Translations under genes and position numbers: made by a program
The notes under the pieces: model-generated
Seen by the model: the letters and a program-made list of their open reading frames with translations, nothing else
Told to the model about the DNA's origin: nothing
Databases searched by the model: none
Assembly: GCA_029378245.1 (NCBI GenBank)
Contig: JARKIF010000015.1
Location: forward strand, 1-64,000
Direction: 5' to 3'
Source: Roridomyces roridus
Taxonomy: Eukaryota > Basidiomycota > Agaricomycetes > Agaricales > Mycenaceae
Length of the DNA stretch: 64,000 bases
In this document: positions 55,132-64,000 of the stretch, in pieces
How positions within the stretch are numbered: the stretch's first letter is position 1
Layout: every line of letters begins with the position of its first letter

Positions 55132-56335
55132 CGTAGAGGGAGGAAGAAAGAAGGATGGTCGTGTCGATGACATACCGGACTTTTATCTCGATCGCAGCTG
55201 GAGGACTCGGAGGGGATTCGTAATCGGTGTTTGTAGAGACGTGCTGCGCATGGTGCGCAAGATATCTTTCCCGCAGTGGTTCGAGGTGACCATTCTTGAC
55301 TGAAGGCTCTCTTCCGCCGCAGGGCTCGCGGTGGGTCGCCGGGCTCATTCACATCCGAAGGATATTCAGCAGCGTGTCAAAAAACTCCTGCTACAAACAC
55401 ACCTCTGCGACTTGGTTAAATGATTTCAGGTTTGGTGCCAAGACGGAGGACCACCGAAATTCGTAATCTTGAATGTGTCAGATCAATTGGGAAGCCTTAC
55501 TGGGCCCTGGAGTCCTGGTCAAAGGCACTGTGTGAGTGAACGCATTTGGAAGGCCATTGAACTGAGGATTGCTCCACCGGATTCGTGGAGATGAGGGGCA
55601 AAAGAAAGAGATCTTTTCGGATGCAGTTTGGATGCAGTCACATGCGGGTTCGGATTGATCCGGCTTTGTGTACGCTGACAAACAGTGTCACGTGTCATGT
55701 CCTCTCTTCTTTTCACCACCGTGATCCATCCCAGCTCTCTCAAGATTCCATTATGGATCTCTGGGGTCTCCCGCTCTCGGGATAGTGAAGTCCTTCGGAC
55801 ATTCTTTCCGCAATCTTGGCCGATCTGGCAAGAACTTGCCCTTGGGCGCAACTTGAGCGCTACTTACATTCTCTGGAGACATTCGGCACGGTCAGACTGG
55901 CCAGTCAATCCCATCTCCAGCAGAGTCCTCGACAAATACTCAGCTGACTCGTTCCTGATTCATTCCTCGACGATGAACCCCGCGGACAATTCTGGCCGCG
56001 ACCAAGTTACTTTACAGACTACGGGGCTTCGAAACTGATTCAAAATGCTTGTTCGTCTTTCGCTCCTCGGAAACCGAGTCAAAGCGCATAGCTAAATAAC
56101 TATCCGCTATTCGCCACATCTCGTAGAACTGACTCCCGGCGCCGAATCGAATCCGGCGCAATCACTCAGGAACTCTATTCGAGCCGCGCGAGACCCACCC
56201 GCCGGGACGGTGTGTTTCTCTCTCGGACTCCTCTCTACTTCTTCCTCCGCCCCATCAATTCCTCATCACATCACATCCCATCATCCTATTTCATCTCACT
56301 TCATCGCTCACGCTGATACTAACGCCAACCCACAG
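55132..56335. other. No firmly supported gene
   Basis: A 117-codon plus-strand frame (55685-56038) is open but unrecognised. A stretch near 56120-56210 (SNPAQSLRNSIRAARDPPAG in one frame) might be an upstream exon of the next item. A long T/C/A-rich stretch (56212-56335) looks like an intron or promoter. Confidence 0.35.
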
Positions 56336-56556
56336 ACGCATCTTCATCCACTCCTCGATCGCCTACCGTCCTAACGACGTACGAGCCCGCGCACGACCGA
56401 CTCTCCATCTCGGCCCTCCTCACCTACCTCAACACCGCCATGCCGGCTGATAAGCATGAGGACTTTGATACCGGCGAGGTTGTGAGGGCTGCGGCGGCGT
56501 TGGCTCAGGCTGTTTCGGCATCGGTAACGGCAGATGCGCGGAGGGTGGGAAGATGA
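56336..56556 (+). CDS. Possible orphan 3' exon
   Basis: After an acceptor-like AACCCACAG the sequence is open to TGA at 56554 with a protein-like reading: SSSTPRSPTVLTTYEPAHD, RLSISALLTYLNTAMPADK, HEDFDTGEVVRAAAALAQAV and a basic end. It could be the last exon of a gene whose 5' part is lost or lies at 55.4-56.2 kb. I do not recognise the family. Confidence 0.35.
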
Positions 56557-57248
56557 GATATGCGTTGGAGGGTGATATGTTGCGCGTTGTCTGAGAGGTG
56601 GAGAGTAGTTTTTCTTGCACAGCCGATGATTTCATAAGATATCTTGATCTTGACAATCCTTGAGTCGAATCTATGTATTGTTCTACTAATACTCATCTGT
56701 GCTTCAGACCTGCCGGGGATGCCGTGTTGCGAAACGCTGCCGTCGAGTCAATCGACTCTCAAGTTTGATAATTAGTGTTGATCGGCAGACAAGGAAGTAT
56801 TCGTCCGGCTGTTCCGAGTTCTGATCACTGTGCATTCTCCTGCGGAATGTTCGGCATTGCGTGCGGGGCCGCTTAGCTTCACAGAGACCGAGTCGATTAA
56901 CAACTGGGCTGGGTGTGTTTCTCCATGTTGGCCCCTGGGGGAAAAAACATGCGATGCGCACCAGAATGGCTGGAGCATAAGTACCAGGATCCCGAGTCGA
57001 ACGGGCTGCTGAGTTTTTCGAGGCTACAAGTGCAAGCGCTCCGTGGAATCCAGGAGTACAGAATTCTTTTATCGAACCGCGGGAATGAGGCTTATAGCCT
57101 GCCCTCCAATCAACAATCATTTGTTCACATCAACTCATCGGTGATGAGGACAATCACTTGTCAACATCAAACGCCTCTTGCTCCGGACCACCATCATCTC
57201 ATGTGAGATGACTGCCTCTCATTCCTCGTTTTGCTCATACGCTAACAG
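56557..57248. other. No supported gene; fragment similar to RTA1-like exon
   Basis: Bases 56869-56907 match 43919-43957 of the RTA1-like gene at 35 of 39 positions (reading PLSFTETESINNW against PLSFTGTESSNNW). The neighbours show no further similarity. The motif CCCGAGTCGAACGGG lies at 56991-57005. Confidence 0.5.
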
Positions 57249-58122
57249 ATGGCCGAACAATCCGTCCCGCCTCTTCTGCCCCCTGAACTGGAGCGAGAAA
57301 TCTTCGAGTTGGCGGCCTACACGCGGCCTCGATCGATACCCAAACTGATGTTGGTAGCTTGGCGAGTGAAAGCATGGTGTGTAGCCTTCTCCGTTTTGTC
57401 GTCTTCCATGACCGAATTTTTCAGGGTGGAAACCCTCTTCTATCGTGTCCTTCTCTTCTCCGAAGGTCGACCGGGTTTGCACGGCGCATGGACATATCCG
57501 GATGATGCTGACGACGTCGCCCACTTCTCGCGCACCTTTTCAATCCCTCCATCCGCTCTCCGAGCGAATGTTCAACACCTCTGTATTCTCCATAGCGACA
57601 AAGAGCTCATAAACTTTCTCCTCCGCAACTGTCTCTCCGTCCACGATCTCTGGGCACCAGCACACGCAACTCTCGATCTCGTCGGCGCCCTTCCCCTGAA
57701 TCGTCTCCACTGCACCCTCAGAAGTGTATTCAATACGACCCCCGTCGACTTTACACACTCCTTATTGCTCCAAATGACGCATCCCGAGATGTTTGACGAA
57801 GCAGAAGACCTCCCTATTTTCATCTGGTCCAGCTCGGCCTTGATCTGCAATCTGACGCATCTCGCGTTCAACGACGACGGGTTCCTTTCGTGATACGCGG
57901 TTCGTTTGGATGGCGTGTACGGAGTATATCAAGGACGGGCATCAGGGAGCGTTGACCGGGGAAGACTTTTGGTCGAGGGCCGAGGCATTTATCGAAAGCA
58001 GGAGGAGAGGAGAGGCGGCAAGTGGTGAGCCTGCCACTGAGTCATGCTCATATCCTCTGATGCTTCTCGGCTTTGCAGTATTGATGATGCAAGCGAGCGG
58101 CTTCCGTGATTCGGTATTCTGA
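57249..58122 (+). pseudogene. PPELEREIFE-family protein, copy 3, truncated
   Basis: Starts like copies 1 and 2: VPPLLPPELEREIFELAAYT, intron with the same Trp-codon position (57377-57424), then VETLFYRVLLFSEGRPG, VHDLWAPAHATLDLVGALPL, FTHSLLLQMTHPEMF and ICNLTHLAFNDDGFLS, and stops at TGA 57891-57893. About 50 residues that follow in copy 2 (LVPHLLQHCKCL onward) are missing. The end of the family pattern reappears at once in another frame (RFVWMACTEYIKDGHQG, GEDFWSRAEAFIESRRRGE). So an internal deletion with a frame change has cut the protein to about 200 residues. It may still be expressed as a short form, but by comparison it is broken. Confidence 0.75.
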
Positions 58123-58334
58123 AGGGCACTTGCCCTACTCGGGACTTCGGCCATTCGGGACTTCGGCCCACTCGGGGCTTTTTCTCAATCGGGCAAATCT
58201 CGGCGAGTCACTAACCTCTTGCTTCCGGGTAAGGCGGCGCATCCGGGCGGTGTGCGTAATGGTGAACCAAATGCCGTGTCCTCTGCATACATTACTTCCC
58301 AACCTGTCTCAGACCACACCCTCCCTCTCTCATC

Positions 58335-59436
58335 ATGCTCACAATCGTTTACCTCGCACTGCTCGGGTTCGGCGTCGCACCGTGGCAGCACTACATTGAA
58401 GCGGGACGACACCTGCCCGCTGGGGCGACACTGCTGCAGATCCTCCCAGTGGTATTCATAGGCTCCGCTATGCTTTTTTCGATTCTATCCGTACGTTTCT
58501 TCGAAAGATGCACAGTCGACTCACATATATCCATCACAGATTGGGTATACCGTTGGCTATGTGGTGGTATCGTTGGCCATGATCGAGTCGGCCGTGGCTG
58601 AGCACAAGCCGCCTCTGTTCCCCACACATTCTGAGGTCGATGACTGCATACCCGTCACTACCAGCCTACGCGGCGCTATGCGCATCTTGCAACGCGCTGG
58701 TGCCTCCTGTTGGCATGGCGTCGGCCAGTACGCCCTCTACTGTGCTGTGCACTTCATAATGACCTACTTTTGGTCCCGGATCTACGGCGCCGGCGTCTTG
58801 AGTGTGGCAGCCATCTCCGCCGGTGTCTCAGTCGCTCTAGCTCGCCAACATATGTGTTGTACGCACCGCATGATTGCGCACCCCGCCGATGCCGATGCGG
58901 CAGCAGGCTTGAATGCCCGTACGGAATGCCGCGTCCTCTTCCTCCCCTCGCTGGTCTACGCGGTGGTGCAGCAGGCCACAATTCTTTTGGCCTTCGCCCT
59001 CGTCTGGGAGATCGGACACACTTGCACCGACACCACCGACTTTGGATCCGCCTCCCAGTCCCATCTGCCCGCGCTAGCCCTCCTACTCTTCAACGTCCAA
59101 ATCCTCTTCGTCTTGTCCTTCCTCCTGATTCTCTCGCTTATTTTCCTCCTCCACACGTCGATCGTCATCACGCACATCGAGGCGGCTCTCCTGCCCGTGG
59201 AGATGAGTCCGCTCGTTCCCGTTGACAGGAAAGCTCTCTTCGGAGGCAGCGGCCTGAACTTGGACTCCAGCTGGGCGAGCTCACTCGCAATTCTGCGCCT
59301 CGCATGGCGATCCTCGTGTACCATGGAGAGGTGCCTCCGCGTTGGGAAGATATATGCCAAGATGCTGGGAATGCAGAGTGCGGTTCTGCTCGTGGGGGTG
59401 GGATCAATATTCGGATTGGTCACTATGTGGCTCTAA
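58335..59436 (+). CDS. Uncharacterised polytopic membrane protein
   Basis: Two exons, 58335-58490 and 58540-59436 (350 residues), with a 49 bp intron (GTACGT to CATCACAG). Membrane helices can be seen at MLTIVYLALLGFGVAPW, GATLLQILPVVFIGSAMLFS, IGYTVGYVVVSLAMIE, YALYCAVHFIMTYFWS, GVLSVAAISAGVSVALA, SLVYAVVQQATILLAFALVW, ILFVLSFLLILSLIFLLHTS and MQSAVLLVGVGSIFGLVTMW, so about seven or eight. There is no signal peptide distinct from helix 1 and no transporter or receptor motif I know. Cytosolic loops carry charged residues (ESAVAEHKPPLFPTHSEVDD). I recall similar unnamed membrane proteins in mushroom genomes. The stop lies 26 bp before a MITE, so the 3' UTR probably runs into that element. Confidence 0.75.
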
Positions 59437-59462
59437 ACTACTTCCCCATGGAGTCGTCTGTA

Positions 59463-60012
59463 CTGTCGGAAACCCCCATCCGGACCACTCATCAAAGATG
59501 GTGAAATTTCATGAGACTGAGGCCCGGTGCCACCCGGTAGTATTGGGGTCTGGTAGATAGCTATATGACCTGTACTCACAAAAAAATCCGGGACACAAGA
59601 GCCTGCCCTTCATTGTGTAGGAATAAAGTTTTCCAGATCATGCCGAGATGAGATAAACCCACATCCGGACCAAATCATTATTACTGACCCGATACGTGTG
59701 TTTCACCCACAGGATAAAATGTCCCTTGAAAGCCTCCATTGAGCTCTATATCCTCACAACATTATGGCCCTCCAGGAGCGGCAGTGGTTCAGATACAATC
59801 AAATGAATTTGGTGGATTGGGTGATTTGGGTGATTTGGTGAGCACAAAGTAAATTGACCGTAGCTTGCCGGTTGTTGTTTGTTTCAATCCGTAAATTTAT
59901 GTCTGGGGAGCCTAGTACACCCACTATGACCCCATAAAAATTTGGCCCCATCGGAGCTGCCGAACAGCCTGAGTCTGGTGGTGGGTCCGGTCCGGATGGG
60001 GGTTTCCGACAG
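59463..60012. mobile_element. MITE-like element, 550 bp, TA target duplication
   Basis: The ends are perfect 24 bp inverted repeats (left CTGTCGGAAACCCCCATCCG with GACC, 59463-59486; right 59989-60012), flanked by TA at 59461-59462 and 60013-60014. It has no coding capacity. It sits 26 bp after the stop codon of the membrane-protein gene and may supply its poly(A) signal. Confidence 0.8.
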
Positions 60013-60014
60013 TA

Positions 60015-61453
60015 CTGGTTATTTATTCATCTAATTCCATGTTATAATTTAGCGCTCCCGTTAGTGCCTGCATTTGAGACCTTGGACGGTCAATGCTACG
60101 TAGTCCGTCCGATTCGGGTCACACCACTCGCAACGTTCTCCAATGTTTTGGTTTTCGTGGTCTCTGATCATGGCTCTGACTCCGCGAGGTTTTTTCCGCA
60201 ATTCAGGAAATCAACTGGCGTCTAGGGTGCGTCCTCGCCAATAACAAGCCCAGTATTGTAGGATCGCAGACTGAGAGGGTGAACCAATGTTAGACTTTGA
60301 GTGATGTAGTCGACGCGCCGTCCAAAAAGGGACTATTAATTGGCGATGGATGTTGCTCAACCCACTCGATTCGGAATTTTTCGTGATACCTGGAGCCCGC
60401 GTCTCTCTTATGAGCCTAAAAACGACCATTTGTGTGTGTATCAGTGTCGCGATACTTGCAATTGCTGTCCGATCCAGTCTCGCATTGACCGTTCGACTCG
60501 GCATCGCATTATAGCAATACGGTGGGCAATAAATTCTTTTTAGGAGTCGGACCCAGACCCAGAATGCTAGCCCGCTCCGTAGATACTCGCAGTAATGTGG
60601 TCACTTATTTTTGATACAAGGATTCGTCCAACCACCAACTGAATCAAAGAGGAAGGAAAAGCGCGGCGGATGTGGATGCCGACCAGGTTAGTACTTATTG
60701 CCAGTGCACGAGTACTCCATTTGACTGACATTCGTCGGCGATCAGTACCCTGCAATTCATCGACACCGTGAATGCCCGTTGGCCAACAAGTCAATTCGAA
60801 CTGTTCATTTTATTTCAAGGTCTTTATTTTATTTCCTAGTCCTTGCACTTGTATGTAACGGTGAGCTGAAGCGTCCGCATTGACGGTCCGAACTGCCTGC
60901 CGACTCTGCTGGACGCCTGGAACATGGCAACAGCGCCCAGCGCCACAACACTTGGAATGTGCCATGCTCTTGAAGGCTCTTGAGTGCCTGTACCGACGAG
61001 GGTGGAGACCGCCTTCGGCCCGTGATCCGGTCACCGGCTGGAGCGGAGTCTAATTTGATTGCCGCTTTTCTTCCTGCTCCATGTCGCTCCCACTACTTGC
61101 TTACCCCGTTCACTTCGCCCGCTCTTACTGCAGGTTTGGATTTAGACCCTTCAATTCACTTTGCCCCTGGGTCCTAACTGAGCGCTCGGTAAGAGCCTGC
61201 CCGTGGTTCTCCGCAGATCCTTGCTTGCCAGACGTCTTGACTCTTGACGGACACCGAATGGCATATTAATTTTGCGTTGATGTCGCCCGCGTCGCCAGGA
61301 ACAGTTTACTCACACGCAGCAGTCCAACATTGAAGCACAGCCTTGCACCGCCGGCCGGTCAATTGCATCGTAACACAGTCGACCCTTGAGCCCCTAATCT
61401 TGGCCTAGGCGCAAATGCTTTACTCCAGTCAGATTTTAGGACGGACAGTGCGG
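60015..61453. other. No supported gene
   Basis: 1.4 kb of short frames only. Sequence near 60101-60118 contains another variant of the dispersed motif (CCGTCCGATTCGGG). Confidence 0.5.
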
Positions 61454-61460
61454 TATAAAA
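61454..61460 (+). promoter_or_regulatory. TATA box of the copper-radical oxidase gene
   Basis: TATAAAA lies 63 bp upstream of the ATG at 61517, in the expected place for a start of transcription near 61485. Confidence 0.6.
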
Positions 61461-61516
61461 AAGACCAGATATTCTTCAACTTTTCTCACAACAGTCAGCG
61501 ACTCACTCACTCCAGC

Positions 61517-63552
61517 ATGCGCTCCACCAAGCTCCTCTCCTGCCTCTCCTTTGTGCATCTTGCCATGGCCCAGCACACCTGGACTTTCGTGCAGCAAGGC
61601 AACTCTGGCATCGTCCCCCTAGAGCTCATCACAATCTCGCCCACGTTGGCGCTCATGTACGACCGCCCATACGCCAACCCGCTCAAGCTCCCCAACGGCG
61701 AGTCCGCCTGGGCCGGGCTTTGGCATTTTGACACCAACACGGCGACACCGCTCGAAGTCAAGACCAACACCTTCTGGTAATTTTCTTCGTTTAAAGACTC
61801 GTTCAAAGCTTACTTATCTTACCAGCGCTGGCGGTGCCTTTCTCTCAAACGGTACGCTTGTTGCCGTCGGTGGCCAACCTGTCGACAACATTCCTGGGTG
61901 GGGAAACGCTACCGACGGCCGAATGGGCATCCGTCTCTTTGGTCCCTGCACCTCGCCAAGTGGTACCGGTCCTGGATGCACCGTCTTCGAGGACCCGGAG
62001 AACCTACACCTCGCCGTGACGCGTTGGTACCCGACGGCTCTGAGGATCGCCGACGGGAGTCTCTTCATCATTGGCGGGAGCGACATTCTGACGACGTTCA
62101 ATGCCCTCGACATTGCACAAAACAACTATGAATTCTACCCCCCGCGCAAGGGCGAGGAGGGGAAGGTGAGGCCGAGTCAATTTTTGAAAGACGCTCTCCC
62201 TGCGAACCTTTTCCCTCGGTATGTCCTTCGTGGTTTTGGCTCAATCCATTTGTTCATGCCACACAGCTCCATGGTTCTCCCGTCCGGCCACGTCCTCATG
62301 ATGGCGAACAACCAGTCCGTTATCTACGACATTGATTCCAACACTGAACTCCATCGGCTTCCCGAGCTTCCCAACGGTGTCCGCATCGGCGTCCCCTTTG
62401 ACGGTTTTGCCCAATTGCTCCCCCTCTCGCCACCTCTCTACGAACCGACCGTTCTTGCGTGCGGTGGCTCCAACAAGCCCGACACGATCACCTTGGAGGA
62501 GATGTCCAACCAGGACGTCGCTACGACTCAATGCCAGCGCATGACGCTGACTACGGCTGGTATCGCCGCGGGTTGGGAGGTCGAGCATATGCCGGAGCCC
62601 CGCCTCTTGCCTGAGACCGTCATGTTGCCGAGCGGAGACGTGCTGATCATTAACGGCGCGCATACTGGGTACGTCTCTCATTCAATTTCCAATCTAACTG
62701 ATATTTATTGTAAATCTGCAGCTACTCCGGGTATCCTTCCGTGAGCGACTCGGGCAAGATCGGCAGCAACGCGGATCACCCGGCGCAGCGCGGTATCATG
62801 TACAGGACTACCTTGCCATCCGGTCAAAGGTATTCCCATTCAACATTGACTGCAGCGAAATTCTGACCCATCTGTTGTTTGCAGACTCACTCAGGATGGC
62901 CTTCCCACAAGCCCCATCCCGCGCATGTACCACTCTGCCGCAACGCTCACCGGAAAAGGGTAAATTATTGCACTGTCACAAAATTCCTGGTCATTGACAT
63001 GAGACAGAAATGTCATGGTCGCGGCGTCCAACCCCCACCCCTTCGTCCTCAACGCGAACAACAATCCCAACAAACTGTCGTTCCCCTCGGAGTATCGCGT
63101 CGAGTACCTCAATCCCGATTTTATCACTAACAACTCGCCCCGCCCGGTGATCACCCACTCTCCTTCCAAGCTGGCGTTCAACGCCAACGGTGTCATCACG
63201 GTTACCATCCCACACAGTCTCGCTGCGGGCGAACTCCAAGGTGCGTTTAAATCTCAACTTTCCTTTTTCACCGTGTACTCACACGTGAGAGTCAGTCTCC
63301 CTCATTGACATGGGCTACATCACTCACGGCTGGCACGCCGGTTCGCGTCTCGTCTTCCTCGAAAACAGCCTGTCGGGCAACACCCTTACCATCACTGCCC
63401 CTCCCAACGGCAATATCTACGCTCCAGGCCCCGCTTGGATATATGTCGTCGCCGATGGTGTCTGGAGCGAGGGTGTCCAGATTATGATTGGTGATGGTGG
63501 GAACCCGCCCCGTCCTGCTCAGGGTGTCTCGGTCAAGATTAACAGTCCTTGA
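61517..63552 (+). CDS. Copper-radical oxidase, glyoxal-oxidase type (AA5_1)
   Basis: Secreted enzyme that would oxidise aldehydes such as glyoxal and make H2O2 for peroxidases. Exons 61517-61776, 61826-62218, 62267-62668, 62722-62829, 62885-62959, 63008-63240 and 63296-63552 (575 residues); all six introns are GT-AG and every junction closes in frame. A signal peptide (MRSTKLLSCLSFVHLAMA) is followed by QHTWTFVQQGNSGIV. The active site fits glyoxal oxidase: Cys87 (TFCAGGAF) and Tyr155 (TRWYPTAL) for the Tyr-Cys radical cofactor, Tyr403-His404 (RMYHSAATL) and His501 (YITHGWHAG) as copper ligands. Spacing is close to that of the Phanerochaete enzyme. Kelch-type repeats (DGSLFIIGGSD, SGHVLMMANNQ, PSGDVLIINGAH) form the beta-propeller. 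There is no WSC domain. It is intact and TATA-driven. Confidence 0.95.
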
Positions 63553-64000
63553 ACGGGCGGCGAAAATTTACAGAAATATTAATCGTAATCTAGATTCTCA
63601 GACTAGTGTCGAGATCCTCCTTATCTTTCTTGCTTTTGATTCGGCCGACAGAGTTCTTAGATTTGTATAGAGTAGCATTGTTAATTACATATGTGAATCT
63701 GACTTTATTGTCCGTCTTCCTGCTCATGAGCGCAACTCTCTCATTGCCCGCACACTCGAGGTTCAGTAGTTTAGTTCAGCTGATACATCCACAGAGTCCT
63801 GCGTTTCCGATTCAACGTCTCGTTCCACGTTGTTGACAATGGCCAACCACATCTACTCTCCAGTATACTTATATTCTCCAGAGTAAGTGTTAGAAAACTC
63901 CGACTGCAAAAAAATTACTGTGACAACGTATATTTATACTATTCGAAATTCGATCAGGCTTGTCGTTGGCCACGAAAGTCAAATGAGTGAGGGAAAGTAG
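63553..64000. other. No gene; 3' flank of the oxidase
   Basis: AT-rich 3' untranslated sequence of the oxidase gene and spacer to the window end. Short frames only. Confidence 0.6.

Noticed and set aside
55685..56038. 117-codon plus-strand frame
   Set aside because: No recognisable domain or splice partners; kept only as a note in the spacer entry.
1..64000. CRISPR array, rRNA, prophage or bacterial-type operon
   Set aside because: No regular short repeats with spacers, no rRNA-like sequence and no phage genes are visible; gene structure is eukaryotic throughout.

Overview
The window looks like nuclear DNA of an agaricomycete mushroom (Basidiomycota, probably Agaricales, possibly a mycenoid or marasmioid lineage). 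Genes are broken by many 45-60 bp GT-AG introns. There is a STE3-type pheromone receptor, a copper-radical (glyoxal-type) oxidase, a tannase, a pectate lyase, several BTB/POZ and F-box-like genes, and members of lineage-specific paralogous families that I recall from Mycena-like genomes. No rRNA, convincing tRNA, CRISPR array or bacterial operon is visible. The lineage call rests on recognised protein families, not on a database search.

Layout. 0-4.3 kb is mostly gene-poor sequence. 4.3-5.1 kb (-) is a secreted protein. 6.9-7.4 kb is possibly the 3' end of a membrane-protein gene. 9.3-10.1 kb (-) is a decayed monocarboxylate-type MFS transporter. 10.9-11.8 kb (-) is a single-pass membrane protein with an extracellular jelly-roll-like domain. 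12.5-14.0 kb (-) is a PL1 pectate lyase. 14.5-14.8 kb is a MITE, followed by a decayed BTB gene. 16.3-19.7 kb holds a tyrosine-kinase-like kinase and then a two-FHA-domain protein. 20.8-22.3 kb is a STE3 pheromone receptor. 22.6-23.5 kb (-) is a Ser-rich protein. 25.0-27.9 kb holds an F-box-like and a BTB gene, followed by a decayed copy of the kinase (28.2-29.2 kb). 29.7-33 kb holds a Zn2Cys6 factor, an uncharacterised protein and a double-GATA-finger factor (-). 34.9-36.5 kb (-) is a tannase/feruloyl esterase.

From 37 to 59 kb the window is rich in paralogous and decayed material. There are three copies of a PPELEREIFE family (37.3, 49.0 and 57.2 kb, the last broken), and a 43-residue secreted Cys-rich peptide at 38.9 kb. 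An F-box pseudogene at 39.8-42.3 kb is split by a 1.47 kb insertion. An RTA1-like membrane protein (42.9 kb) and a BTB gene (45.7 kb) follow. At 47.4-48.9 kb a MITE abuts a 1.23 kb element with 83 bp perfect terminal inverted repeats. Then come a kinase-like family member (50.2-52.1 kb, -), a YTP1-like membrane protein (53.0-55.1 kb, -) and a polytopic membrane protein (58.3 kb) with a third MITE 26 bp past its stop codon. The window ends with the copper-radical oxidase (61.5-63.6 kb).

How the genes may fit together (inference). The secreted enzymes (PL1, tannase, AA5-type oxidase) fit a litter or wood decomposer. The kinase/FHA pair suggests a local phospho-signalling pair. The STE3 gene marks a mating-type B-like or non-mating receptor site, but I found no pheromone precursor gene beside it. 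Exon boundaries were worked out by eye from splice signals and reading frame, so single junctions can be wrong even where the gene call is firm.
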